Source: Paramagnetospirillum kuznetsovii
GTDB lineage: Bacteria > Pseudomonadota > Alphaproteobacteria > Rhodospirillales > Magnetospirillaceae
Direction: 5' to 3'
DNA: 64,000 bases
NCBI RefSeq assembly: GCF_003284725.1
Contig: NZ_PGTO01000004.1
Span: 1-64,000 of the forward strand
Part shown: in pieces, positions 27,444 to 39,222 of the stretch
How positions within the stretch are numbered: position 1 is the stretch's first letter
How the letters are laid out: every line of letters starts with the position of its first letter
The notes under the pieces: generated by a model
The model's input: the letters and a program-made list of their open reading frames with translations, nothing else
What the model was told of the DNA's origin: nothing
Database searches by the model: none
Made by a program: the position numbers and the translations under genes

Positions 27444-28313
27444 ATGACCAGTCCCATTCTCAGCCGCCGCGCCCTCTTGACCGCCGGATCGGTCCTCACC
27501 GTCGCCGCCTGCGCCGGACCCATGGTCGGCGGCGCCGATGGATTGGGCCATGCGCGGCGGGGCAGGGGAGCCGAGCCGGTGGTGGTGCTGCACGAATGGC
27601 TGGGCGATCACGTCAATTACGACCCGGTGCTGCCCTATCTGTCGGAGGATCGCTACACCTACACCTTCGCCGATCTGCGCGGATACGGCTGGTCCAAGGG
27701 GATGGCGGGGCAATATTCGGTCAAGGAAGCCGCCGCCGACGTGCTGGCGCTGATGGATCGCTATGGCCATGCCCGTTTCCATGTGGTGGGCCATTCCATG
27801 TCGGGCATGATCGCCCAGTATCTTGCCCTTATCGCCCGCGAGCGGGTCATCAGCGTGGTGGCCATTTCGCCGGTCCCCGCTTCGGGATTCAAGACCGACG
27901 AAGCGGGGTTGAAGCGTCTGATCGCGGTGATCGACGACGACGCGGCCGCCCGGGCGGCCATGGAGGCGCGCACCGCCAAGCGCTACGAGGCGGCCTGGCT
28001 GGACCGCAAGTTGGGCATCGCCCGCCAGGCGGCGACGCGGGACTCCATGCTGGGCTATCTCGGCATGTTCACCGGCACCGACTTCTCCGCCGAGGCCAAG
28101 GGCCTGCCCACGCCGCTGACCGCCATCGTGGGCGAGCACGACATTCCGCTCTATCGCGAGGACTCGGTGCGCAAGCTGTTCGCGCCGCTTTACCCCAATT
28201 TCGCCGTCTCGGCGGATCGCGAGGCCGGGCACTACGCCATGCTGGAAACGCCGGTCCTGCTGGCCGCCCTGGTGGAACGCGCCCTGGCCAACCCGCCCGG
28301 CGGCAAGGGATAA
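27444..28313 (+). CDS. Exported alpha/beta hydrolase (probable Tat lipoprotein)
   Basis: 289 aa. The N-terminus has a twin-arginine signal (SRRALLTAG) ending in a lipobox-like VAAC, Cys23, so it may be exported folded and lipid-anchored. The hydrolase fold has nucleophile Ser118 (VVGHSMSGM), an oxyanion loop (VLHEWLGDH) and a C-terminal catalytic His (EAGHYAMLE). GGAGG lies 5 nt before the chosen ATG; another ATG 12 nt upstream lacks this spacing. Substrate unknown; regulation by the divergent LysR protein is likely. Confidence 0.85.
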   Translation: MTSPILSRRALLTAGSVLTVAACAGPMVGGADGLGHARRGRGAEPVVVLHEWLGDHVNYDPVLPYLSEDRYTYTFADLRGYGWSKGMAGQYSVKEAAADVLALMDRYGHARFHVVGHSMSGMIAQYLALIARERVISVVAISPVPASGFKTDEAGLKRLIAVIDDDAAARAAMEARTAKRYEAAWLDRKLGIARQAATRDSMLGYLGMFTGTDFSAEAKGLPTPLTAIVGEHDIPLYREDSVRKLFAPLYPNFAVSADREAGHYAMLETPVLLAALVERALANPPGGKG

Positions 28314-28394
28314 TCGCGCATTTCGCCTGGAATCGGTTCCGCCCCGCTTGTTCTGATGGTATATGGGCGTCGGACTTTCGGGAGGAGCATCCAC

Positions 28395-29153
28395 ATGACC
28401 ACGCGTCGCAAACTGATCGCCGGCAATTGGAAGATGAACGGGCTGAAGGCCGACGGCCTGGCGCTGGCCAGGGGCATCGTCGACAAGCTGAAGACCGCTC
28501 CCGCTCCCGCCTGTGATCTGCTGGTCTGTCCTCCCACCTCGCTGGTGGCCCTGGTGGCCGAGGCGGTGGGCGGTTCCGCCCTGGCGGTGGGCGGCCAGGA
28601 TTGCCACGCCAAGGCCAGTGGCGCCCATACCGGCGATACCGCCGCCGTGGCCCTGGCCGATCTCGGCTGTGCCTATGTCATCGTCGGCCATTCCGAGCGC
28701 CGCACCGACCACGCCGAGACCGACGCGGTGGTCAAGGCCAAAGCCGAGGCCGCCCTGGCCGCCGGGATGATCGCCATCGTCTGCATCGGCGAGACCCTGG
28801 CCCAACGCGACGCCGGTCAGACCATCGAGATCAACCGGTCGCAGCTGCGGGGCTCGCTGCCCGAGGGCTCCAACGCCACCAACACCGTCATCGCCTACGA
28901 GCCGGTCTGGGCCATCGGCACCGGCCGGGTGGCGACCCCCGCCCAGGCACAGGAGGTTCACGCCGCCATCCGGGCAGAACTGGTCCAGAAACTGGGTGCC
29001 GATACCGCCGGTCGCATGCGCATCCTCTACGGCGGTTCCATGAAGCCGGACAACGCCAAGGAACTGCTGGCGCTGCCCGACGTCGACGGCGGCCTGATCG
29101 GCGGCGCCGCCCTCAAGGTGGCCGATTTCTGGGCCATTGCCGAGAGTTGTTGA
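28395..29153 (+). CDS. tpiA: Triosephosphate isomerase
   Basis: 252 aa, standard TIM-barrel length. It interconverts dihydroxyacetone phosphate and glyceraldehyde 3-phosphate. Catalytic Lys13 (AGNWKMN), His (VGHSERR), Glu ([11 protein letters not shown]) and the phosphate-binding YGGSMK are present. GGGAGGAGC precedes the ATG. It opens the block tpiA-secG-pyrG-kdsA-eno; enolase, another glycolytic enzyme, is four genes on. Confidence 0.98.
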   Translation: MTTRRKLIAGNWKMNGLKADGLALARGIVDKLKTAPAPACDLLVCPPTSLVALVAEAVGGSALAVGGQDCHAKASGAHTGDTAAVALADLGCAYVIVGHSERRTDHAETDAVVKAKAEAALAAGMIAIVCIGETLAQRDAGQTIEINRSQLRGSLPEGSNATNTVIAYEPVWAIGTGRVATPAQAQEVHAAIRAELVQKLGADTAGRMRILYGGSMKPDNAKELLALPDVDGGLIGGAALKVADFWAIAESC

Positions 29154-29158
29154 TCCCT

Positions 29159-29317
29159 GCGGGCGGGACGCCCGCGCTCCAAAGACCGGTTCGGGCGGGA
29201 CGCCCGCGCTCCAAAGACCAGTTCGGGCGAGACGCCCGCGCTCCCTGAAATCGAGTCCCGTTCGGAACGTTCCGCCCCGGATCATTTACATGGAGCGCGG
29301 GCGTCTCGCCCGCATTC
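29159..29317. repeat. Tandem and inverted family-2 repeat cluster after tpiA
   Basis: Three direct copies of a ~21-nt self-complementary unit (CGGGCGGGACGCCCGCGCTCC type) start at 29160, 29192 and 29224 with an exact 32-nt period. An inverted copy follows at 29292-29317. The cluster begins 5 nt after the tpiA stop. It is not CRISPR-like: only three units, with short near-identical spacers. Confidence 0.9.
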
Positions 29318-29469
29318 TTTCGGCGGCAGAGGGAATTACCGGCGGCGGCAACTTTGCACTAGCCAACCTCCGCCGTCGGGTCTAAAAACGCCCCAACATT
29401 CTTTCATCGCCCGGCTGCGGTTCCGATAGGGACGCGCATTCGGGCGGCCAATTTTCCGGTGGTTGCGCC

Positions 29470-29805
29470 ATGGACGTCTTTCCGATCATTCTCGCCATTC
29501 ATCTCATCGTCGCCATCTCGCTGGTGGGTGTGATCCTGCTGCAGCGGAGCGAGGGCGGGGCGCTGGGAATCGGTGGCAGCGCCGGTGGCGGATTGATGAG
29601 CGGCCGCGCCGCTGGCAATCTGCTGACGCGGACCACCGCCATCCTGGCCGGAACCTTCTTCGTCACCAGCCTGTCGCTGTCGCTGTTGGCCAATTCGCGC
29701 TCGGGCGGCGGTTCCGCCTTTGATAAGATCAACGACGTGGCTCCGGTGGCGGCTCCCGCCGCTCCGGCCGCGCCGGCCGAGCCCAGCGCGCCGCTGGCGC
29801 GCTAG
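29470..29805 (+). CDS. secG: Protein translocase subunit SecG
   Basis: 111 aa. Two membrane helices (~5-24 and ~53-75) flank the cytoplasmic SecG signature LLQRSEGGALGIGGSAGGGLM. A Pro/Ala-rich tail ends the chain. SecG assists SecYE in protein export across the inner membrane. It is placed between tpiA and pyrG, as in many alphaproteobacteria. Confidence 0.96.
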   Translation: MDVFPIILAIHLIVAISLVGVILLQRSEGGALGIGGSAGGGLMSGRAAGNLLTRTTAILAGTFFVTSLSLSLLANSRSGGGSAFDKINDVAPVAAPAAPAAPAEPSAPLAR

Positions 29806-29878
29806 GAATCGGCACGAATGGGGGGAGGCCGTCCCTGATGGGCGGCATCCGCGTGGGGAACCAGGAATCAAGGGCTAA

Positions 29879-31510
<1,632 letters not shown>

Positions 31511-31518
31511 GGTCTTCC

Positions 31519-32370
31519 ATGACCGCCAACCGTCATCATGTCGCCGTCCATCCGGACATCGTTCTCGGCAACGATCTGCCCCTGGTGCTCATCGCCGGGC
31601 CGTGCCAGATGGAAAGCCGCCAGCACGCCCTGGAATGCGCCACCGCGCTGAAGGAGATGGCGACGGCGGCCGGGATTGGGCTGATCTACAAGTCGTCCTT
31701 CGACAAGGCCAATCGCACCTCGCTGGCGGGCAAGCGCGGCATCGGGCTGGAAAAGGCGCTGCCCATCTTCGCCGAGATCCGCCAGGCCCTGGGCATTCCG
31801 GTGCTCAGCGACGTCCATACCGAGGAACAATGCGTCGCCGTCGCCGAGGCGGTGGACGTGCTGCAAATCCCCGCCTTCCTGTGTCGCCAGACCGACCTTC
31901 TGGTCGCCGCCGGGCGCACCGGGGCGGTCATCAACGTCAAGAAGGGCCAGTTCCTGGCGCCGTGGGACATGGCCAACGTGGCCTCCAAGATCGAGAGTAC
32001 CGGCAATTCGCGCATCCTGCTGACCGAGCGCGGCGCCTCTTTCGGCTATAACAATCTGGTCACCGACATGCGCGCCCTGCCCATCATGGCCCAGACCGGC
32101 TGGCCGGTGATCATGGACGCCACCCATGCGGTGCAGGCGCCGGGCGGCCAAGGGAATTCCTCGGGTGGTGATCGCCGCATGGCGCCGGTTCTCGCCCGCG
32201 CCGCCGTTTCCATCGGCGTTGCCGGTGTCTTCGTGGAAACCCATCCCGACCCCGACAAGGCGCCGTCGGACGGCCCCAACATGATCCGGCTGGCCGACAT
32301 GCCCGCCCTGATCGAGGTGCTGATGAAGATCGACGCCACCGCCAAGTGCTATCCCATCTCCATTGACTGA
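31519..32370 (+). CDS. kdsA: 2-dehydro-3-deoxyphosphooctonate aldolase (KDO-8-P synthase)
   Basis: 283 aa. It condenses arabinose 5-phosphate with phosphoenolpyruvate to KDO-8-P for lipopolysaccharide. Signature stretches are LVLIAGPCQMES, SSFDKANRTS, KKGQFLAPWDM, LTERGASFGYNNLV and FVETHPDPDKAPSDGPNM. The start at MTANRHH follows the pyrG stop directly. PEP is the product of enolase, encoded next. Confidence 0.98.
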   Translation: MTANRHHVAVHPDIVLGNDLPLVLIAGPCQMESRQHALECATALKEMATAAGIGLIYKSSFDKANRTSLAGKRGIGLEKALPIFAEIRQALGIPVLSDVHTEEQCVAVAEAVDVLQIPAFLCRQTDLLVAAGRTGAVINVKKGQFLAPWDMANVASKIESTGNSRILLTERGASFGYNNLVTDMRALPIMAQTGWPVIMDATHAVQAPGGQGNSSGGDRRMAPVLARAAVSIGVAGVFVETHPDPDKAPSDGPNMIRLADMPALIEVLMKIDATAKCYPISID

Positions 32371-33681
<1,311 letters not shown>

Positions 33682-33733
33682 CATCCATGCTTCCTCCGTC
33701 CCCTTGATGGGGCGGGGTGACCATCAAAGAGAA

Positions 33734-33759
33734 GGGGGCGGCTATTCCGCCCCCTTTTT
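33734..33759 (+). terminator. Rho-independent terminator after eno
   Basis: Perfect 8-bp GC stem (GGGGGCGG at 33734-33741, CCGCCCCC at 33747-33754), 5-nt loop CTATT, then TTTTT. Confidence 0.92.
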
Positions 33760-33832
33760 CATTTTTGCTGGACGTGATTTTGGGCGCGAGTGAGACTTCT
33801 TGCAGGATACCTCTAGGAGTGGATCGTCGGCC

Positions 33833-34339
33833 ATGGTGGAAAGAACGCTGGAGAAGGTGATCTTCGCAAGCCGCTGGTTGCTGGCGCCGTTCTATCTCGG
33901 CCTGATCGGCGCCGTAATCATGCTTCTGATCAAGTTCATGCAGGAGTTCCTGCACGTGCTTCCGCATGTTCTGGAGATGAACGAGAACCAGACCATCTTG
34001 ATGATGCTGTCCTTCATTGACCTTTCCCTTGCGGGAAATCTTTTGATGATCGTGATCTTCTCGGGCTACGAAAGTTTTGTTTCGAAGATCGATACCGGTG
34101 ACAGCGAGGATCGTCCGGATTGGCTGGGAAAGGTTGATTTCAGCGCACTCAAAATCAAGCTGATCGCCTCGATCGTCGCTATTTCAGGGATCCACCTCCT
34201 CAAGGCCTTCATGGATCTTGAAAAGCAGAGCAAGGAAGATCTTGGCTGGATGGTCGGAATCTACATGGCGTTTGTTGTTTCCGGTGTCCTGCTGGCCTGG
34301 ATGGATCGCCTGCACAATCAGTCCCATGGGGGGCATTGA
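33833..34339 (+). CDS. YqhA/UPF0114-family membrane protein
   Basis: 168 aa inner-membrane protein with about four hydrophobic segments (LLAPFYLGLIGAVIMLLIKF, MLSFIDLSLAGNLLMIVIF, LIASIVAISGIHLL, WMVGIYMAFVVSGVLLAW). The pattern, including SGYESFVSKID, matches the YqhA family; function unknown. AGGAG lies about 14 nt before the ATG. It is bounded by the eno terminator and the palindrome-rich region before ftsB, so it is probably its own unit. Confidence 0.85.
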   Translation: MVERTLEKVIFASRWLLAPFYLGLIGAVIMLLIKFMQEFLHVLPHVLEMNENQTILMMLSFIDLSLAGNLLMIVIFSGYESFVSKIDTGDSEDRPDWLGKVDFSALKIKLIASIVAISGIHLLKAFMDLEKQSKEDLGWMVGIYMAFVVSGVLLAWMDRLHNQSHGGH

Positions 34340-34411
34340 GGGGGGCGTCTGATATTCTGCGGCCTGGGGGCTACCGCCTGTTAAAGTCCCAACACCCATG
34401 TTCACATAACG

Positions 34412-34547
34412 TTCACAGTGAAATTGTGAGGTTCCTCACACAAGTCACCGAATTGTGAGTCATTTCTGCAACAGTGATGACTCATGAACCAAAAAAGTGA
34501 ATCTCTGGTGTCTTGACATATTGACGGCGGGAATCGGGGTGTGATTC
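34412..34547. promoter_or_regulatory. Palindrome- and GANTC-rich control region before ftsB
   Basis: The gap between yqhA and ftsB is AT-rich for this genome. It holds perfect palindromes TTCACaGTGAA (34412-34422) and TGTGAGGttCCTCACA (34425-34440), and an inverted pair TGAGTCAT (34456-34463) / ATGACTCA (34477-34484). GANTC sites start at 34457, 34479, 34499, 34531 and 34543. A TTGACA hexamer sits at 34513, but I see no good -10 at standard spacing. Confidence 0.6.
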
Positions 34548-34556
34548 CATCCGCTC

Positions 34557-34874
34557 ATGTTACAAGAACTTCGCCGCCGCTGTGGTCATTTTGCTGGTCC
34601 GTTGATCGGGCTTTGTGCCGTGACCTATTTCGCTTATCACACTGTCGAGGGTGATCGCGGCGTGCTGGCCTATGTCCGGCTCAATAATGAAATCCTGGAA
34701 GCCGAGATGCGGCTGGCCAAGATTTCATCCGAGCGTCAGGAGATGGAGCATCGGGTGCTGCTGCTGCGGCCCGATCATCTGGATCCCGATATGCTGGAAG
34801 AGCGGGCGCGCATCATGCTCAATATGGGCCGTGATGGCGAAGTGGTCGTGTTCGACCGCAAGCGCGCCTTGTAG
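34557..34874 (+). CDS. ftsB: FtsB/DivIC-family septum formation initiator
   Basis: 105 aa. One N-terminal membrane helix (GPLIGLCAVTYFAYHTV) is followed by a coiled coil (LNNEILEAEMRLAKISSERQEMEHRVLLL), and the tail has DMLEERARIMLNM. FtsB bridges FtsL and FtsQ in the divisome. Location between eno and the pdh genes is the usual alphaproteobacterial place for this gene. Confidence 0.9.
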   Translation: MLQELRRRCGHFAGPLIGLCAVTYFAYHTVEGDRGVLAYVRLNNEILEAEMRLAKISSERQEMEHRVLLLRPDHLDPDMLEERARIMLNMGRDGEVVVFDRKRAL

Positions 34875-35438
34875 TCAGCGAAAGCCCGCATTCGATCCCC
34901 CATAAGGTCTTTACCCGATTGCCCGAAATAGGGGTGATGATACCTTCTGATTGATCGATAACTTGCGGTGGTGTTCGGTGAACCGGGACGCGAATTGCTT
35001 GCCCACGCGAATTCGTTCGGTGTTGTCTGCCATCAACGGCGGTGATTTTTCCGTCGTGGGGCGGCTGGTCGGCGATTCGGAGGGGTGCCGTCATCGCGAT
35101 ATCTGCGATGTGCAAGACGCCTGCCTACGGATCCATCGCGCTTTTCTTCCCCTGGTGCCGAAGTCGTAATTTCATCGGCTCTCCCCTTTCCATATTCAGC
35201 GTGACGCCCCACATCTGTTGGGGCCTTTGGCGTTGTGCCGGGCGTCGTTTGCTCGGGCGGTGCTAAAGCACGGTCTAATGTTGCAGTGCGGTATTCGCTC
35301 GCAATTAACTAGTTGGCGATTAATTACCGCGAGTGCGTTGCAGCACAACGGTTTTATTGTGAAAATCAGCTTGCAAAATAGGGAAGGGTGGTTTACCTAT
35401 CCCGTCAGTTCGATGAAACGGGTCCGTGGGAGGAACCT
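34875..35438. other. 564-bp gap before pdhA; unusual leader
   Basis: No convincing gene. Short open frames here show no recognisable protein features. A hairpin GCCCCA-N7-TGGGGC (35205-35223) could end ftsB transcription. An inverted repeat CTCGC-AATTAA-N11-TTAATT-ACC-GCGAG (35298-35333) and flanking TTGCAG repeats (35281, 35338) lie 100-150 bp before pdhA and look like a regulator binding region. GTGGGAGG provides the pdhA ribosome site. Confidence 0.55.
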
Positions 35439-36437
35439 ATGGCTGCCAAGAAAAAGGAACGGGGGGTGGTCGAGCCGACCTCCGAGGAACTCATCCGCTA
35501 TTACCGCGAGATGCTGATGATCCGCCGCTTCGAGGAGAAGGCGGGCCAGCTTTACGGCATGGGGCTGATCAATGGCTTCTGCCACCTCTATATCGGCCAG
35601 GAAGCGGTGGTTGTCGGCATGCAGGCGGCGGCGGGTCCGACGGATTCCTGCATCACCTCCTATCGCGACCACGGCCATATGCTGGTCTGCGGCATGGACC
35701 CCAAGGGGGTGATGGCCGAGCTGACCGGTCGCGCTGGCGGCTATTCGCGGGGCAAGGGCGGTTCCATGCACATGTTCTCTCGCGAGGCCCGCTTCTACGG
35801 CGGCCACGGCATCGTTGGCGCCCAGGTGCCGCTGGGCACCGGTCTCGGCTTCGCCCACAAATACACCAAGGACAACGGCGTCGCGCATGTCTATTGCGGC
35901 GACGGCGCGGTCAATCAGGGCCAAGTCTATGAGAGCTTCAATATGGCGTCGCTGTGGAAGCTTCCCGTTGTCTTCGTCATCGAGAACAACAAATACGCCA
36001 TGGGCACCTCCACCATCCGGCACGCCGCCGGACAGGAGCTGTACATGCGCGGCGCCGCCTACGGCATTCCCGGCGAGGCGGTCAACGGCATGAGCATCAT
36101 CGCGGTGCGCGAGGCCGCCACCCGCGCCCTGGAACACGCGCGCTCGGGCCAGGGGCCCTATATCCTCGAGATGAACACCTATCGCTATCGCGGCCACTCC
36201 ATGTCCGACCCGGCCAAGTACCGGAGCAAGGAGGAGGTGACCAAGATGCGTGAACAGCACGATCCCATCGACCAGCTGAAGGACAAGCTGCTGGCCGATG
36301 GTCTCATCGACGAAGCCGGGCTGAAGGAGCTGGACCGCGAGGTCAAGGCCATCGTCACCGAGGCGGCCGATTTCTCGCAGACCAGTCCCGAGCCGGATCC
36401 GTCCGAGCTGTGGACCGACGTGCTGATCGAAGCTTGA
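35439..36437 (+). CDS. pdhA: Pyruvate dehydrogenase E1 component, alpha subunit
   Basis: 332 aa. The thiamine-diphosphate motif runs GDGAVNQG ... [24 protein letters not shown] near 250 is the E1-alpha phosphorylation-loop homologue. With E1 beta it decarboxylates pyruvate and acetylates the E2 lipoyl group. The start at MAAKKKERG follows GGGAGGAACCT. First gene of the complex operon. Confidence 0.98.
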   Translation: MAAKKKERGVVEPTSEELIRYYREMLMIRRFEEKAGQLYGMGLINGFCHLYIGQEAVVVGMQAAAGPTDSCITSYRDHGHMLVCGMDPKGVMAELTGRAGGYSRGKGGSMHMFSREARFYGGHGIVGAQVPLGTGLGFAHKYTKDNGVAHVYCGDGAVNQGQVYESFNMASLWKLPVVFVIENNKYAMGTSTIRHAAGQELYMRGAAYGIPGEAVNGMSIIAVREAATRALEHARSGQGPYILEMNTYRYRGHSMSDPAKYRSKEEVTKMREQHDPIDQLKDKLLADGLIDEAGLKELDREVKAIVTEAADFSQTSPEPDPSELWTDVLIEA

Positions 36438-36456
36438 GGCGAGGGGGGTAAAACCA

Positions 36457-37815
36457 ATGCCGATTCAAATTCTGATGCCCGCTCTGTCGCCGACCATGAC
36501 CGAGGGCAAGCTCGCCAAATGGCTCAAGGCCGAGGGCGATAGGGTGAAGGCCGGCGACGTGCTGGCCGAAATCGAGACCGACAAGGCCACCATGGAGATG
36601 GAGGCCGTCGAGGACGGCACCATCGGCAAGATCCTGGTGGCGGGCGGCACCGAAGGCGTCGCCGTCAACACCTGCATCGCGCTGCTGCTGGAAGAGGGCG
36701 AGGACGCCGCCTCCCTGAGCACCGCCGCTCCGGCCCCGGCCGTGGCACTCGCCGTGCCAGCTCCGGTGGCCGCGTCACCCGCCGCCGCGCCCATGGCGCC
36801 GCCCGTGGCCGACGAGAAGGTCTATGCCAGCTATAAGCGTCAGACGGTGCGTGAAGCCCTGCGCGACGCCATGGCCGAGGAAATGCGGGCCGATCCGTCG
36901 GTGTTCCTGCTGGGCGAGGAAGTGGCCCAGTATCAGGGCGCCTATAAGGTCAGCCAGGGTCTGCTGGACGAATTCGGCGCCGAACGGGTGATCGACACCC
37001 CCATCACCGAGATGGGCTTCGCCGGTCTGGCCTGCGGTGCCGGTTACGCCGGGCTCAAGCCCATCGTCGAGTTCATGACCATGAACTTCTCCATGCAGGC
37101 CATCGACCACGTCATCAACTCGGCCGCCAAGACGCTGTATATGTCCGGTGGCCAGTTGACCTGTCCCATCGTCTTCCGTGGTCCCAACGGCGCGGCGAGC
37201 CGCGTCGGTGCCCAGCACAGCCAGGACTACGCCTCGTGGTATGCCCATTGCCCCGGCTTGAAGGTAGTGGCGCCGTGGAGCGCCGCCGACGCCAAGGGTC
37301 TGCTCAAGGCCGCCATCCGCGATCCCAATCCGGTGGTGTTCCTGGAAAACGAGCTGCTCTACGGCCAGAGCTTCGATGTGCCCGACGACCCCGATTTCGT
37401 CCTGCCCATCGGGCGGGCCAAGATCGAGCGCGCCGGGAATCACGTCACCATCACCGCCTATTCGCGCATGGTGCAGATCGCCCTCGACGCCGCCGAGCTG
37501 CTGAAGGCCGACGGCATCGAGGCGGAAGTCATCAATCTGCGCACCATCCGTCCGTTGGACACCGCCACCATCGTGGCCTCGGTCCAGAAGACCAACCGCA
37601 TCGTCAGCCTGGAAGAGGGCTGGGCCTATGCCGGTATCGGATCGGAAATCGCCGCCGTGATGATGGAACAGGCTTTCGACTGGCTGGATGCTCCGGTGGT
37701 CCGTGTCTGTGGCGCCGACGTGCCCATGCCCTATGCCGCCAATCTGGAAAAGCTGGCGCTGCCGCAAGCCGAGCAGGTGGCCGAGGCCGCCCGTTCCGTC
37801 TGCTATCGCCGTTAA
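36457..37815 (+). CDS. pdhB: Pyruvate dehydrogenase E1 component, beta subunit with lipoyl domain
   Basis: 452 aa. Residues 1-78 are a full lipoyl domain (Lys43 in [12 protein letters not shown]). After an Ala/Pro linker (~85-120) comes the E1 beta body ([52 protein letters not shown]). A lipoylated E1 beta is a known feature of alphaproteobacterial complexes. The linker here is ordinary Ala/Pro, unlike the altered linker in the next gene. Confidence 0.98.
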   Translation: MPIQILMPALSPTMTEGKLAKWLKAEGDRVKAGDVLAEIETDKATMEMEAVEDGTIGKILVAGGTEGVAVNTCIALLLEEGEDAASLSTAAPAPAVALAVPAPVAASPAAAPMAPPVADEKVYASYKRQTVREALRDAMAEEMRADPSVFLLGEEVAQYQGAYKVSQGLLDEFGAERVIDTPITEMGFAGLACGAGYAGLKPIVEFMTMNFSMQAIDHVINSAAKTLYMSGGQLTCPIVFRGPNGAASRVGAQHSQDYASWYAHCPGLKVVAPWSAADAKGLLKAAIRDPNPVVFLENELLYGQSFDVPDDPDFVLPIGRAKIERAGNHVTITAYSRMVQIALDAAELLKADGIEAEVINLRTIRPLDTATIVASVQKTNRIVSLEEGWAYAGIGSEIAAVMMEQAFDWLDAPVVRVCGADVPMPYAANLEKLALPQAEQVAEAARSVCYRR

Positions 37816-37830
37816 GAGGGGGGATGTAAG

Positions 37831-39105
37831 ATGCCTGTCCAAATTCTCATGCCCGCCCTCTCGCCGACCATGACCGAGGGAAATCTGGCCAAGTGGCTCA
37901 AGAACGAAGGCGATGCCGTCAAGTCCGGCGACATCATCTGCGAGATCGAGACCGATAAGGCGACCATGGAGTTCGAGGCCGTCGACGAGGGAATCATGGG
38001 CAAGATCCTGGTTCCCGGCGGCACCTCGGGGGTCAAGGTCAACCAGCCCATCGCCGTCCTGTTGCTGGACGGCGAGGATGCCTCGGCCATCCTAACCCCC
38101 TCACCCACCCCAACCCTCCCTCTCCCGCAAGGGGCGAAGGAGGGAGATCGCGCTCCCCAAGCCCCTCTCCCCTCGCGGGAGAGGGGTGGGGGTGAGGGGG
38201 GCGCCGGTGATCGCGTCGTCGCCAGTCCGCTGGCCAAGCGCATCGCCAAGGACGCCAATCTCGACCTTAAGGCGGTCAAGGGCTCCGGTCCCTACGGCCG
38301 TATCGTGAAGTCGGACGTGGAAGCCGCCATCAAGACCGGTCCGGTCCCGGTCGCCGCGCCTGCCGCCGCCGCGCCCGCCGCCAAGCCCGCTCCGGCGCCC
38401 GCCGCCGCCAGCCCGTTCGAGCCCGCCTTCGAGGAGATTCCCAACTCCTCCATGCGAAAGATCATCGCGCGCCGCCTGACCGAGGCCAAATCCACCATTC
38501 CGCACTTCTACCTGTCCATCGATTGCGAGTTGGACGCCCTGCTGAAGACTCGTTCCGACCTCAACGGCCGGTCCGACGCCTATAAGCTGTCGGTCAACGA
38601 CTTCGTGGTCCGCGCCGTGGCGCTCGCCCTGAAGAAGGTGCCCGCCGCCAATGCGTCCTGGGGCGACGAGGCCATCAAGCGCTATACCGACGTGGATGTG
38701 TCCGTCGCGGTGGCGACTCCCACCGGCCTGATCACCCCCATCGTCCATCATGCCGACCACAAGGGCCTGGCCGAGATTTCCAACGAGATGAAGTCCCTGG
38801 CCGCCAAGGCCCGCGACGGCAAGCTGAAGCCCGAGGAATTCCAGGGCGGCGGCTTCACCATCTCCAATCTCGGCATGTTCGGCATCAAGGATTTCGCCGC
38901 CATCATCAACCCGCCCCAGGGCTGCATCCTGGCGGTGGGAGCGGGCGAGCAGCGCCCGGTGGTCAAGAACGGCGCCCTCGCCATCGCCACGGTGATGACC
39001 TGCACCCTGTCGGTGGACCATCGGGTGGTCGATGGCGCGGTGGGGGCCGAGTTCCTGTCCGCCTTCAAGAAGCTGATCGAAGATCCGCTGTCCATGCTTC
39101 TTTAG
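37831..39105 (+). CDS. pdhC: Pyruvate dehydrogenase E2, dihydrolipoamide acetyltransferase
   Basis: 424 aa. Lipoyl domain at 1-80 (Lys43), a first linker (~82-127), the peripheral-subunit-binding domain (~128-167, ASPLAKRIAKDANLDLKAVKG), a second Ala/Pro linker (~170-195), then the catalytic domain ending with the His motif CTLSVDHRVVDGAVGAEFL. It transfers acetyl to CoA and forms the core of the complex. The first linker is odd: codons 89-124 come from a palindromic DNA element (38096-38200) in frame, giving a Pro/Arg/Gly-rich sequence unlike the usual Ala/Pro linker. All catalytic parts are intact. Confidence 0.97.
   Translation: MPVQILMPALSPTMTEGNLAKWLKNEGDAVKSGDIICEIETDKATMEFEAVDEGIMGKILVPGGTSGVKVNQPIAVLLLDGEDASAILTPSPTPTLPLPQGAKEGDRAPQAPLPSRERGGGEGGAGDRVVASPLAKRIAKDANLDLKAVKGSGPYGRIVKSDVEAAIKTGPVPVAAPAAAAPAAKPAPAPAAASPFEPAFEEIPNSSMRKIIARRLTEAKSTIPHFYLSIDCELDALLKTRSDLNGRSDAYKLSVNDFVVRAVALALKKVPAANASWGDEAIKRYTDVDVSVAVATPTGLITPIVHHADHKGLAEISNEMKSLAAKARDGKLKPEEFQGGGFTISNLGMFGIKDFAAIINPPQGCILAVGAGEQRPVVKNGALAIATVMTCTLSVDHRVVDGAVGAEFLSAFKKLIEDPLSMLL
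38096..38200. repeat. 105-bp palindromic element inside the pdhC coding sequence
   Basis: Outer arms CCCCCTCACCC at 38096 and GGTGAGGGGG ending 38200 are inverted. Inner copies of CCCTCTCCC/GGGAGAGGG extend the stem over most of the element. Its 105 bp equal 35 codons and keep the frame. It looks like the widespread intergenic CCCCTCACCC...GGGTGAGGGG palindromes, here inside a gene. Confidence 0.85.
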
Positions 39106-39118
39106 GAGGCAGGACATG

Positions 39119-39214
39119 AGCGAGGGCTTGCCCGAGCGCGGGCGCATTGCGCGCCCCGGAGCTTTAGCGAAGGAAAGCCAAGCGCGCGGAGGCGCGCGCC
39201 CGGCGAATGAGGGG
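39119..39214. repeat. Family-1 repeat (copy B) between pdhC and the next gene
   Basis: GC-rich element ending GCGCCCGGCGAATGAGGGG at 39214, the reverse orientation of the copies near 42805 and 56525. The final GAGGGG (39209-39214) lies 8 nt before the ATG at 39223 and is the only visible ribosome site for that gene. Confidence 0.75.
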
Positions 39215-39222
39215 CTGAATAA

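Noticed and set aside
29160-29317. Possible CRISPR array (regular 32-nt spacing)
   Set aside because: Only three direct units, the spacers are short and nearly identical, and no cas genes are nearby; it is a palindromic repeat cluster.
34951-35266. Small open frames (70-75 codons) in the ftsB-pdhA gap
   Set aside because: Overlapping alternatives with no domain, no convincing ribosome site and atypical composition; better read as leader DNA.
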